Positions 1-8,489 of a stretch of DNA of 64,000 nt are shown in pieces. The stretch covers positions 496,001 through 560,000 of the forward strand of contig JADKDE010000003.1 of the NCBI GenBank assembly GCA_016718505.1, in the 5' to 3' direction. The notes beneath the pieces were generated by a model. The model saw only the letters and a list, made by a program, of their open reading frames with translations, searched no databases and had not been told where the DNA came from. Every line of letters starts with the position of its first letter. Position 1 is the first letter of the stretch. A program made the translations under genes and the position numbers. Origin of the DNA: Saprospiraceae bacterium (GTDB taxonomy: Bacteria > Bacteroidota > Bacteroidia > Chitinophagales > Saprospiraceae).

Positions 1-180
1 TTTTGGACTTGATTTTTCGGTTACTTTTGTATCATGACAAAAGTGACAGTCAGTCGGGAGGACATAAGCTATTTTGATGTGTTTGGTTTCTGTCCCCAAT
101 CGCCGCAGTTTCTATTTGCTATGCAATACATCGGGAATTTGCAATTCCACTTCGACCATCGTGGAGTCTAAATGTTTAGT
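1..180. repeat. Partial 137-bp palindromic repeat plus short palindromic spacer
   Basis: Positions 1-49 match the right end of the 137-bp repeat that recurs at 1649, 1884, 2185, 2509, 5743 and 8060, including the hairpin ACTTTTGT/ACAAAAGT. Positions 100-175 hold the spacer-type element with the inverted repeat GGAATTTGCAATTCC. The small open frames here are not coding. This forms the left flank of the abortive-infection-like gene. Confidence 0.8.
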
Positions 181-223
181 TTTATTGCTAAATAGTGTTT
201 TCATTTTCACTTGCTTATTTAAA

Positions 224-1411
224 TTAATTAAACAAATCTGGATTGTAAAGCTTTACCATCTTCAATTCAGAATCTAAAATGTGCTTGGTGTCTTCTAAAG
301 TTTTTAGATAACTTATAATACCTCCTGTACCAAATATTAGAGCTTTATACCCTACTTCTATATTTCTTGAAACCTCAAACATCTTTGATTTAATTGCCCT
401 AATTTCCATTCTAATTATTGAAGCGCACTCATATATTTGCTTAAAATCTTCATCAAATTCATTGTTGCTATTCCTATAAACTTTGACATTTTCTAGAAAA
501 AAACCCAGAACTTTATCATATACAATTTGTAAATCTATCTCGTTAATTTGAATTTTGTTTTCATCGAAACAAGCGTCAACAATATTATTGTACTCAGTTT
601 TAGTTTGATTACAAATTTCGATTAATGAAAGTTCTTGATTTCTATTTTCTGCATTTTTTGCTTCTTTTGAAGCAATATAATCCAAATTCAGGGTATCAAA
701 TCTCATCAAATTTTCTAGAACTTTGTTTTTTTTAATATATAAATCTTGTGAATGTTTGTCACATATCTCATATATTTCATTAAAAAATTGAGGTAAAAAA
801 TCTAAAATATTATACATGTTGCTAAAGGTTTTTACCCAGTCTTCTCTATGAATTAAAAAATATTGAAAGCCTTTGTAAATTGAGAATCTTTCTAAATCCA
901 AAATTCTTGAATACTCAGTATTAGGAGATCTTTCTATTATATTTGTGACAATTGTCCCATTTCTTTCCTTTACATAATACTCCTTAATTTTATCAGCTTT
1001 TGTTTTGATATCCTTGATTATGGAATCTAAATCTTGGTTTAATAGTGAGAGTTTATAGTAACAATCCAATTTTTCTTTGTTTAAATCTTTTTCCTTCTCA
1101 TTTGCTAATCCTTGTTTGAACAGTAAAATTTGGATTTGATTCGATCTATATTGGATGTAAAAAGCTAAAAAGGTTATAAAAATACCAGCCAATGCAATGA
1201 AAGGGTTCATCAGACCTCCAATGGTATCTCCAATATCGCCAGTTTTACTAAAATCATATCGTGAATTAGTTTGCTCCCCAGTAAAAACGATTGGTGCTAA
1301 AAATGAAAACAAAATTGCAAGTATGGAGAGTACTATAAAAAATATCGTAATCAGATCACATTTATTTAGTTCATTTATTTCTTTTGAAAAGTCGTTTGTT
1401 TGTTTATTCAT
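224..1411 (-). CDS. Putative phage abortive infection membrane protein (putAbiC-like)
   Basis: A 395-residue protein with two N-terminal membrane helices, about residues 20-42 and 66-88. The segment between them carries the DTIGGLMNPFIALAGIF-type signature found in the putAbiC family of putative phage abortive-infection proteins. The rest is a long charged, largely helical cytoplasmic region with coiled-coil character around residues 95-140. Family assignment comes from recognising the signature; an antiphage role is inferred and nothing here proves it. It stands alone, with palindromic repeats on both sides, which fits an accessory locus. The mechanism is unknown. Confidence 0.6.
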   Translation of the reverse strand: MNKQTNDFSKEINELNKCDLITIFFIVLSILAILFSFLAPIVFTGEQTNSRYDFSKTGDIGDTIGGLMNPFIALAGIFITFLAFYIQYRSNQIQILLFKQGLANEKEKDLNKEKLDCYYKLSLLNQDLDSIIKDIKTKADKIKEYYVKERNGTIVTNIIERSPNTEYSRILDLERFSIYKGFQYFLIHREDWVKTFSNMYNILDFLPQFFNEIYEICDKHSQDLYIKKNKVLENLMRFDTLNLDYIASKEAKNAENRNQELSLIEICNQTKTEYNNIVDACFDENKIQINEIDLQIVYDKVLGFFLENVKVYRNSNNEFDEDFKQIYECASIIRMEIRAIKSKMFEVSRNIEVGYKALIFGTGGIISYLKTLEDTKHILDSELKMVKLYNPDLFN

Positions 1412-1648
1412 GATTTTATTTTTTTAAATTTAGAAACTCACAAAACGGGATTTAGGATTGAAATTGAGTTGCACTGTTTTCATTCGGCGCATCATCTAAT
1501 TAAAGCTCAAAAAATAATTAAAAAACTCCTTTAATTCTCATTAATACTTCAATTTTATTAAACAGGAGCAACCCGATCGTCGCAGATTGTAACTACGATG
1601 CAATTCATCGGAAATTTGTAATTCCCTAGACTTCGATCAACGGATTCC

Positions 1649-2645
1649 GTCCAAAAACCAGCGATAGCGAAAAGTCGTGGAAAAGATGCGGATGTAACGC
1701 ATCCCACGACTGGAGCGGTGCGAAGCAATCGCCTTTTTTTGGACTTGATTTTTGGGTTACTTTTGTATCAAGACAAAAGTGACAGTCAGTCGAGGGGACT
1801 ATAACCCATTGATCGTCTCAGTTTGTAACTGCGATGCTATCCATTAGGAATTTGCAATTCCTAGGATTCGATCATAGGGTTCCGTCCAAAAACCAGCGAT
1901 AGCAAAAAGTCGTGGAAAAGATGCGGATGTAACGCATCCCACGACTGGAGCGGTGCGAAGCAATCGCCTTTTTTTGGACTTGATTTTTGGGTTACTTTTG
2001 TATCAAGACAAAAGTGACAGTCAGTCGAGGGGACTATAACCCATTGATCGTCTCAGTTTCTAACTGCTATACCAATATATCGACCATCGTAGATGGCAAT
2101 AGTCGTTTGTAACCGATAGCTATCGGATAGTAACGGTTAATATTTTTATTCATAAATTGTTACAGGGTTCGTACATCCTAGCCCGTCCAAAAACCAGCGA
2201 TAGTGGAATGTTGTGGAAATGATGCGGATGTAACGCATCCCACGACTGGAGCGGTGCTAAGCAATCGCCTTTTTTTGGACTTGATTTTTGGGTTACTTTT
2301 GTATCAAGACAAAAGTGACAGAAAGTTGAGGGGACTAAAAGCTTTTATGATGTGTTTGGTTTCTGTCCCCGATCGTCCCAGTTTGTAACTGCGATGCAAT
2401 ATATCGACCATCGTAGATGGAATTAGTCGATTGTATCCGATAGCTATCGGATAGTAACGGTTAATATTTTTATACATAAATTGTCACAGACTTCGACCAT
2501 CCTAGCCCGTCCAAAAACCAGCGATAGTGGAATGTTGTGGAAATGATGCGGATGTAACGCATCCCACGACTGGAGCGGTGCTAAGCAATCGCCTTTTTTT
2601 GGACTTGATTTTTGGGTTACTTTTGTATCAAGACAAAAGTGACAG
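1649..2645. repeat. Cluster of four 137-bp palindromic repeats
   Basis: Four near-identical direct copies lie at 1649-1785, 1884-2020, 2185-2321 and 2509-2645. Each begins GTCCAAAAACCAGCGATAG, and each is exactly 137 bp by my count. Inside each copy is a nested hairpin, GTCGTGG(or TTGTGG)...CCACGAC around GATGCG...CGCATC, and a second hairpin ACTTTTGT-ATCAAG-ACAAAAGT near the right end. Copies are separated by 98-187 bp of a second palindrome-rich spacer. Nothing in 1412-3097 looks like a gene; the open frame at 2203 lies inside a repeat. Confidence 0.85.
2046..2184. repeat. Short palindromic spacer element (example copy)
   Basis: This spacer type carries GATCGTC, the palindrome CCGATAGCTATCGG (diverged in some copies) and an AT-rich tail ending near CGACCATC. 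Related copies lie at about 2365-2508, 5608-5742 and 7918-8059. Shorter versions at 1575-1648, 1809-1883, 2668-2722 and 7735-7880 carry CGCAGTTTGTAACTGCG and GGAATTTGCAATTCC instead. They alternate with the 137-bp repeat, so the two types may behave as one composite unit. Confidence 0.7.
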
Positions 2646-3097
2646 ACATTTGAAGGGACTATAACCCTTTGATCGTCTCAGTTTCTATTTGCTATGCAAT
2701 ACATCGGAAATTTGCAATTCCAATAACCCATACACATTTTTCACTGACACTTTCTCAGCAATTATCGCCCGATAATCCATGTACATGAAATACTGGAATC
2801 GAAACCACAGATTTTGACCATCGCAGATTGTTTGTTTTTTTTGCCAAATAACAACATTTTATTCGTTTTACTTGTTTTTTTTCATTTTTGAGCCATTTTT
2901 TATTAATATCATATTTTGAACGTAAAACCAATATTACTTTATTTATATATCTTATTATTTTATTTTACAATATTTTATAAGCTAAATTAAAACAATACTT
3001 ACATGAAAAAATAAATAGGGTTAACCCTATGGTTTTTCCATTTTTTTCAGTATATTTTTGTGGCATATTAAATGATAACTCTAAAAAATTTTAAAGT

Positions 3098-5509
3098 ATG
3101 AGAAAGAAAACGTTCATTTTGTTCGCAATGCTCCTGTACTGTTTTACTACCACACAAATTTATGCTTCCATTCGCTATGTAAAACCTGTATCTACAGGTA
3201 CTGGCGATGGCAGCAGCTGGGCTAATGCCAGTGGCAACCTACAAGCTATGATACAAGCCAGCTCTAGTGGCGACGAAGTATGGGTAGCCGCAGGCACCTA
3301 CAAGCCCACCCAAGACCCCTTAGGATCTACTAGCCCAACTGACCCAAGGGATAAAACCTTTTTCGTCAAGGACGGTGTAAAAATCTATGGCGGCTTCGCT
3401 GGAACCGAAACCGCACTGAGCCAAAGGCTCATTACTACTAATGTAACCATACTAAGCGGCGATATAGGCACGGTAGGCGTAGCTACCGATAATGCCTACC
3501 ACGTAGTATTAACTTCGGCTGCTAGTAGCGGCGGTGTAGGGGTAACCATTGATGGCTTTACCATTACAGGGGGCAATGCCAATGTGTCAACTTTTATAAT
3601 GGTAAATTCAAATCCTTTTGCAAGATTTAATGCTGGGGGAGTTTATACTTATAATGGAACTAATACTGTTAGCAATAATACTTTTTCAGGCAATTCAGCT
3701 ACTAATGTTGGAGCTGGAATTTTTATCATTGGCGGCACCAATACCATCAGCAATAATACACTTTCTGGTAATTCAGCTACTAATAATGGAGGTGGAATTT
3801 TAACCAGTATCGGCACCAATACTCTCAGCAATAATTCACTTTCTGGTAATTCAGCTTCATTGGGCGGTGGAATTTATGCCAATAACAGCACAAATACTCT
3901 CAGCAATAATACTTTTTCAGGCAATTCAGCTACTAATAATGGAGGTGGAATTTATACCAATAAAACTAGTGGTACACCTACAAGCAATTTCAAAAACAAT
4001 ATCTTTTGGGGCAATAAAAAAGGCACAGATACAACTATAGCCAGTGCAGATTATTATAATAATGGTGCAACAAATTCCTTTACCAATAACCTTATGCAAT
4101 TGGCACAAACATCCTATATGGGTACGAATTACTCTTTAGGAAGCCCGACTGGCAATATTTTTGCTCTCGACCCACTTTTCGTTAATGCCACCGATATAGA
4201 CGGTGCAGACAATATCCACCGCACAGCTGACGATGGATTGCGATTGAAGCCTTGTTCCCCTGCCATCAACACAGGTACAAATACTACCATTGCCTCCGAT
4301 ATAATCGGGGCCCCTCGTATACAGCAGACCACCGTGGATATGGGTGCTTATGAGAACAAAGATCTTACGGGTTATGCATTGAGTTCTAGCGTGCTCAATG
4401 CCAATGCAGAATGTGCTGATGCAAGCAGCATAACCCACTATTACAACAGCACCAATGAGGTATTGGTATTATCCATCAAAAAAAATGGTAATGACATAGG
4501 TATCATCGGTGACGGTACTTTTGCTGTGACTTCGGGAGGCTCAGGAGTTAGCAATCTGGGTACATCGGGTACTCCTGCTCCTTATGCCACTGCTTACAAT
4601 TGGCACACCATGAATCGCTATTGGAAAGTAACTCCTACTACCCAGCCTAGCAGCGATGTTCAGGTACGTTTTTATTATTTGCCTTCTGATTATGCTAGCA
4701 TCCAAGCTGCAGCTGGCATAGCCAACGAAACAAATATGGTGTTCTATAAAATAAACGGCACGGGCAATCCTGATCCCACCACAGCACACACGGGTACTCC
4801 TATAATTCCAGCATCAGCATACAATGCAGATGGCTACTGGCAATATACCAACGGAGCTACCGCCAGTGCAACCAACTGGGCTTTGGGTACCTTTGGTACT
4901 CATAAATATTCCGAAACGGTCGTTGCCATGTTCTCCGGTGGTGGTGGTGGTTCTGGTTCAGGCTTAGTGGGTGGCGCACTTCCTATCACCCTCACCAGCT
5001 TTAAGGGTCATGCCCTAAATAAAGCAAATGTGCTAGAGTGGAATACCAGCTCCGAGCAAAATAACAAGGGATTCAACCTTCAACACAGCACTAACAATCT
5101 GGACTTCAAAACCCTTGGTTTTATCCCTGGATCCAATGGCAATACTTCTAAAAACTATGCCTATATGCATAGTAACCCATTCGCTGGGGTGAACTACTAC
5201 CGCTTGCAACAGATTGACCTTGACGGAAAATCCAGCTTCAGCAAGACCATCAGCATAGACAACAAGCTCAACGGATCCATCGTCGCCAAACCCAATCCTA
5301 GCAATGGCTTCTTTATCTTCCAAGGGATTGATTTCAACGATCCTGATGAGAAAATTTCTTATCAAGTAATAGATCTTTTGGGCAAAAAAATAGACGCCAA
5401 AGTCAATAATAATACCCTAGACATTCGAGAAGAACCCAACGGCATTTATTATCTTCAAATCCTACAAAACGGAACCATAATCCAAACAACCAAATTGGTG
5501 AAAAACTAA
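3098..5509 (+). CDS. Secreted Pmp-like right-handed beta-helix protein with T9SS sorting domain
   Basis: An 803-residue exported protein. A signal peptide (about residues 1-23) is followed by the GDGSSWANASGNLQAMI opening typical of Bacteroidota parallel beta-helix surface proteins. Four near-identical 25-26-residue repeats occupy residues 187-289, each with an FSGNSA/LSGNSA turn and a GGGI turn, the two motifs of chlamydial Pmp repeats. A Gly/Ser-rich linker near residue 615 precedes an Ig-like region. The last roughly 80 residues (NPSNGFFIFQ ... DLLGKKI ... GIYYLQI ... TKLVKN) form a type A T9SS sorting domain. It is probably exported across the outer membrane and anchored or released. Function unknown; adhesion is a guess. 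Confidence 0.85.
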   Translation: MRKKTFILFAMLLYCFTTTQIYASIRYVKPVSTGTGDGSSWANASGNLQAMIQASSSGDEVWVAAGTYKPTQDPLGSTSPTDPRDKTFFVKDGVKIYGGFAGTETALSQRLITTNVTILSGDIGTVGVATDNAYHVVLTSAASSGGVGVTIDGFTITGGNANVSTFIMVNSNPFARFNAGGVYTYNGTNTVSNNTFSGNSATNVGAGIFIIGGTNTISNNTLSGNSATNNGGGILTSIGTNTLSNNSLSGNSASLGGGIYANNSTNTLSNNTFSGNSATNNGGGIYTNKTSGTPTSNFKNNIFWGNKKGTDTTIASADYYNNGATNSFTNNLMQLAQTSYMGTNYSLGSPTGNIFALDPLFVNATDIDGADNIHRTADDGLRLKPCSPAINTGTNTTIASDIIGAPRIQQTTVDMGAYENKDLTGYALSSSVLNANAECADASSITHYYNSTNEVLVLSIKKNGNDIGIIGDGTFAVTSGGSGVSNLGTSGTPAPYATAYNWHTMNRYWKVTPTTQPSSDVQVRFYYLPSDYASIQAAAGIANETNMVFYKINGTGNPDPTTAHTGTPIIPASAYNADGYWQYTNGATASATNWALGTFGTHKYSETVVAMFSGGGGGSGSGLVGGALPITLTSFKGHALNKANVLEWNTSSEQNNKGFNLQHSTNNLDFKTLGFIPGSNGNTSKNYAYMHSNPFAGVNYYRLQQIDLDGKSSFSKTISIDNKLNGSIVAKPNPSNGFFIFQGIDFNDPDEKISYQVIDLLGKKIDAKVNNNTLDIREEPNGIYYLQILQNGTIIQTTKLVKN
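3656..3964 (+). repeat. Intragenic tandem repeat, four units of 75-78 bp
   Basis: The units encode GTNT[VIL]SNN[TS][FL]SGNSA... repeats of 25-26 residues in the beta-helix protein. All units keep the reading frame, so unit gain or loss would lengthen or shorten the helix without breaking the gene. Confidence 0.85.
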
Positions 5510-5558
5510 GCGTAACGTCGCTTTTATAATTGAGTTAACATTTTGAATTAAAAAAGGT

Positions 5559-5588
5559 AGGCTGCCCCAAAAAGGCGGTCTATTTTTT
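5559..5588 (+). terminator. Rho-independent terminator after the beta-helix gene
   Basis: An imperfect stem AGGCTGCC/GGCGGTCT with a loop of C and A residues is followed by TATTTTTT, 50 nt after the stop codon. Confidence 0.7.
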
Positions 5589-5742
5589 ACCTAAATTGTA
5601 CCAAGATCGTCCCAGCTTCTAACTGCGATGCCATATATCGACCATCGTGGGTGGCAATAGTCGTTTGTAACCCATAGCTATCGGATAGTAACCGTTAATA
5701 TTTTTATTCATAAATTGTCACAGACTTCGACCATCGGATTCT

Positions 5743-5879
5743 GTCCAAAAACCAGCGATAGCGAAATGTCGTGGAAATGATGCGGATGTAACGCATCCCA
5801 CGAATGGAGCGGTGCGAAGCCATCGCCTTTTTTGGGACTTGATTTTTGGGTTACTTTTGTATCAAGACAAAAGTGACAG
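5743..5879. repeat. 137-bp palindromic repeat, isolated copy
   Basis: Same ends and both internal hairpins as the cluster at 1649-2645; it is preceded by a spacer element at about 5608-5742. The open frame running across it on the minus strand is not a gene. Confidence 0.85.
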
Positions 5880-5952
5880 GAAGCAGATGGACACAAGCAA
5901 AAGAGAAGGAATGAAAAAAAGCCAACGGAGCTCCTAGATATAGATTTAATGC

Positions 5953-6447
5953 TCAACTCTCCAAGTCTCCTAATAATATTTCCAGCTCGTTCAAAGTCAT
6001 GGTGAATCCCTCTTTAAAGCCCATTTCAATCATTTTTTCCATTCGCTCAAGAGATTCGTTGTAGATGGCAACACTCACCTTGGTTATTCCATCTTGTTCG
6101 GCAAAACTCAGGTCCCAGTTCGATCCTGGCAAATTTGGGTTCTCATCCTTATCGGCAAAAACGCTCAAATACTTAAAATTGGTCTTGGGGCTGATGGAGG
6201 TATAATCTTGAATGGACCAACTTTCGAATCCCTCTGGGCTAACCATCGCATAAAATCTCCTACCGCCTTCTTCAAAATTCATAAACTTCGTCCTCGAAAT
6301 CCAAGGCTTTGGAGCCCACCACTGGTCAAGAATTTCTTGCTTGGTAAATGCATCCCAAACCTGGGTTAGCTCAGCCTTAAATTCTTTGACTATCAAGACC
6401 GATTTATTGGATTTGTCAATTGTAAAGTCAAATTGTAAATTATTCAT
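5953..6447 (-). CDS. SRPBCC/AHSA1-family protein
   Basis: A 164-residue START-like protein of the AHSA1 (activator of Hsp90 ATPase homologue 1-like) group. The hallmark is VWDAFTKQEILDQWWAPKPW near residues 30-50, followed by the alternating strands of the helix-grip fold and a C-terminal helix (MGFKEGFTMTLNELEILL). Most such bacterial proteins have unknown ligands. It appears single-domain and cytosolic. It sits in a stretch of small accessory genes on the minus strand. Confidence 0.85.
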   Translation of the reverse strand: MNNLQFDFTIDKSNKSVLIVKEFKAELTQVWDAFTKQEILDQWWAPKPWISRTKFMNFEEGGRRFYAMVSPEGFESWSIQDYTSISPKTNFKYLSVFADKDENPNLPGSNWDLSFAEQDGITKVSVAIYNESLERMEKMIEMGFKEGFTMTLNELEILLGDLES

Positions 6448-6681
6448 TTGTTCGTTTTTTTCGATATAATTTGATACTTTAAAAATTTTCCTTTCACTCC
6501 AATTGTAGTCTGGAGCTAACTTTCGATAGTAGGGGATGTTGAAATGAGTGAACCAACCAACAAATTTTTAAGCCTCTTAGTTATGTTGCTTAATGTTTAC
6601 TGCCTTTGTTCGCTTTTTGTCCGAAGATTACCTTTTTTTAGTGTTGAAATATCATACGCACAAGTAACAAACATCATCCTA

Positions 6682-6972
6682 TCACCCAATTGCAATGTTC
6701 AGTGTTCTTCCTAATCCCATTTCTATGATTCGAAAAAATGTTGACAACTGAATATCACTTTTGCCACTTTCAATTCTAGAAATATAACTTTTCTTAGTTC
6801 CAGTTTTGTCCGCTAGTTCTTCTTGGGTCATTTTTGCTTCTTTTCGTGCCTCTTGAAGCATAATACCTATCCTAAAAGCCAAAGAATCAGCGTCAAATTT
6901 CGCTCGGTTTTCACTACCAACTTTGCCCCTATGTTTGTCTAAGTGTTCTTCAAAACTTGTTAAATTATTCAT
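6682..6972 (-). CDS. HigA-like XRE-family antitoxin
   Basis: A 96-residue protein with a helix-turn-helix in its second half (MTQEELADKTGTKKSYISRIESGKSDIQLSTFF). The N-terminal extension, beginning MNNLTSFEEHLDKHRGK, is typical of antitoxins encoded just after a RelE/HigB-type toxin. The start codon is 2 nt after the stop of a short upstream frame that resembles a toxin C-terminus (see 6975-7052), so the intact toxin appears to be missing. It would then be an orphan DNA-binding antitoxin, probably self-regulating. Confidence 0.8.
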   Translation of the reverse strand: MNNLTSFEEHLDKHRGKVGSENRAKFDADSLAFRIGIMLQEARKEAKMTQEELADKTGTKKSYISRIESGKSDIQLSTFFRIIEMGLGRTLNIAIG

Positions 6973-6974
6973 AC

Positions 6975-7052
6975 TTATTTTTTTGATTCAAAATACTCTT
7001 TTTTGAGTTTGTTCGCAACTTCTAATGGTTCTTTCAGTGTTTTTTGGCAAGA
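6975..7052 (-). pseudogene. Remnant of a HigB/RelE-type toxin C-terminus
   Basis: The 25 codons in frame before a stop at 6975 read SCQKTLKEPLEVANKL...KKEYFESKK. This matches the usual tail of HigB/RelE toxins (K-T-xK-TPxxE-xxxA-xxxxxEY). The frame lies directly against the antitoxin start, the classic toxin-antitoxin order. The rest of the toxin is absent; its place is taken by the GreA-type gene, whose stop is at 7060. Assignment rests on a short match plus position. Confidence 0.45.
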
Positions 7053-7059
7053 AGAAATT

Positions 7060-7566
7060 TTACTTTGGATAATCAATGGCTTCGATGAGCATTAATCTGC
7101 TGCCTTTAGGCGTTTTTAAAGTGACTTTATCTCCAACTTTTTTTGTCGCCAAAACCTTTGCAATTGGGGATAAGAAAGAAATTTTATTCAATGCAATATT
7201 GGCTTCATCAACACCCACTATTTGGTATTCGCAATTGCAATTTTCCTCTTCCTTAAATAGGGTCACTTTGGCCCCGAAGTGAACTTCGTCTTGGGGTTGT
7301 CGCGCTAGATCCACGATTTTCGCCGAATTTATTCGTCCTTCAAGTAATTGCAACTTGGCTGTCAGATAATTTATTTGGAGGCGATTTTTTTCCAAAGACT
7401 GCTCGCTCAAGATTGCCCGTTCATCGACCAGTGATTTATGTTCCTGTTTCAATTCTTCTAGCCCATGAGGTGTAACATAATTAGTAACTCCTGGTGGTAG
7501 ATGCACCCTTGGCGTTACCAAAGGCGTTTCTTCTTGATCCCCTTCTTTTACAAATCCTCTACTCAT
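7060..7566 (-). CDS. GreA/GreB-family transcription elongation factor
   Basis: A 168-residue protein: a Bacteroidota-specific leader (MSRGFVKEGDQEE...), a helical region (residues about 35-85), then a GreA/B C-terminal FKBP-like domain ending PKGSRLMLIEAIDYPK. Known family members rescue backtracked RNA polymerase. The coiled coil looks short, so it may be a Gre-like RNAP-binding factor rather than true GreA. Its 3' end abuts the toxin remnant. Confidence 0.8.
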   Translation of the reverse strand: MSRGFVKEGDQEETPLVTPRVHLPPGVTNYVTPHGLEELKQEHKSLVDERAILSEQSLEKNRLQINYLTAKLQLLEGRINSAKIVDLARQPQDEVHFGAKVTLFKEEENCNCEYQIVGVDEANIALNKISFLSPIAKVLATKKVGDKVTLKTPKGSRLMLIEAIDYPK

Positions 7567-7734
7567 ATCTTTTCCTTTATTTTGAAATGTTTTAAAAATT
7601 GATAACCAATCCGCAGCTAGCTTTTACCCTACAATATATTAATTATTTTGCGTGAACAAAACATAAATAGCAGAATTTAATTTGTCTATGAGAACTAACA
7701 TAAAAAAAAGACAATTACTATTAAACTTAAACCT

Positions 7735-8059
7735 CCGATCGTCGCAGTTTGTAACTGCGATGTAATACACTAGGAATTTGAAATTCCAATACGCTTTGAC
7801 ATTTCCGAAAGATTTTTGTTGATGAATTTTAAATTCATAAATTATCGGATCGAAGTCACAGACTTCGACCATCGTGGGAACTTCCTTAAAAAAGGATAAT
7901 TTCTATTACACTTAAACCTCCGATCGTCGCAGTTTCTAACTGCGATGCCATACATCGACCATCGTGGGTGGCAATAGTCGTTTGTAACCGATAGCTATCG
8001 GATAGTAACGGTTAATATTTTTATTCATAAATTGACACAGACTTCAACCATCGCAGTCC
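7735..8059. repeat. Two short palindromic spacer elements
   Basis: Two copies in direct orientation, at about 7735-7880 and 7918-8059. The first has CGCAGTTTGTAACTGCG; the second has CCGATAGCTATCGG. They lead directly into the 137-bp repeat at 8060. Apart from the hairpin cluster at 8306-8411, the gap 7567-8489 holds only these repeats. Confidence 0.7.
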
Positions 8060-8196
8060 GTCCAAAAACCAGCGATAGCGGACTGTCGTGGAAAAGATGC
8101 GGATGTAACGCATCCCACGACTGGAGCGGTGCGAAGCAATCGCCTTTTTTTGGACTTGATTTTTGGGTTACTTTTGTATCAAGACAAAAGTGACAG
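8060..8196. repeat. 137-bp palindromic repeat, isolated copy
   Basis: Full-length copy with both internal hairpins; same orientation as the other copies. Confidence 0.85.
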
Positions 8197-8305
8197 AAAG
8201 TTGGGGGACTATAAGCTTTTATGATGTGTTGAGTCTCTGTCCATATTGATCAAGGTATGTCTATATTCACATTAACTCTTAGCCAAACTTTTCAATTTTT
8301 ATTTT

Positions 8306-8411
8306 CCATTCCCGACGGGATTGAATGTTTGTTGTATAACATTTCATTATGGGTACGACCCCGTGGGGGTCGAATTGTATTTTTAGAAATATTTGACCTC
8401 AATGAGGTCAG
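8306..8411. repeat. Triple-hairpin intergenic element
   Basis: Three perfect or near-perfect inverted repeats in a row: TCCCGACGGGA, CGACCCCGTGGGGGTCG and TGACCTCAATGAGGTCA. The frame 8257-8445 that spans them has no protein-like features, so I treat the region as a non-coding structured element. Similar hairpin strings are common between Bacteroidota genes. Confidence 0.55.
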
Positions 8412-8489
8412 ATTGCAATATCTTAAAGACAAAATCCTATTGTAGATATTCAGTTTCTAGCATTTACAAAATTTGCTTAATTTTGTAAA

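Noticed and set aside
2203..2388. Open frame across a 137-bp repeat encoding an LDLIFGLLLYQDKSD-like peptide
   Set aside because: It coincides with the repeat and recurs with it; the sequence is dominated by hairpins, so it is not a gene.
4129..5365. Several long antisense frames under the beta-helix gene
   Set aside because: Shadows of the coding frame; no start context or protein family.
5708..5956. Minus-strand frame of 82 codons
   Set aside because: Mostly the reverse complement of the 137-bp repeat; no protein features.
6448..6681. Possible integron attC-like site (TTAGTTATGTTGC stretch) among small accessory genes
   Set aside because: No pair of core sites fitting the attC consensus and no integrase; the similarity is superficial.
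8257..8445. Plus-strand frame of 62 codons before the PQQ-like lipoprotein
   Set aside because: Runs through three hairpins, has no recognisable protein pattern, and is better explained as a structured intergenic element.
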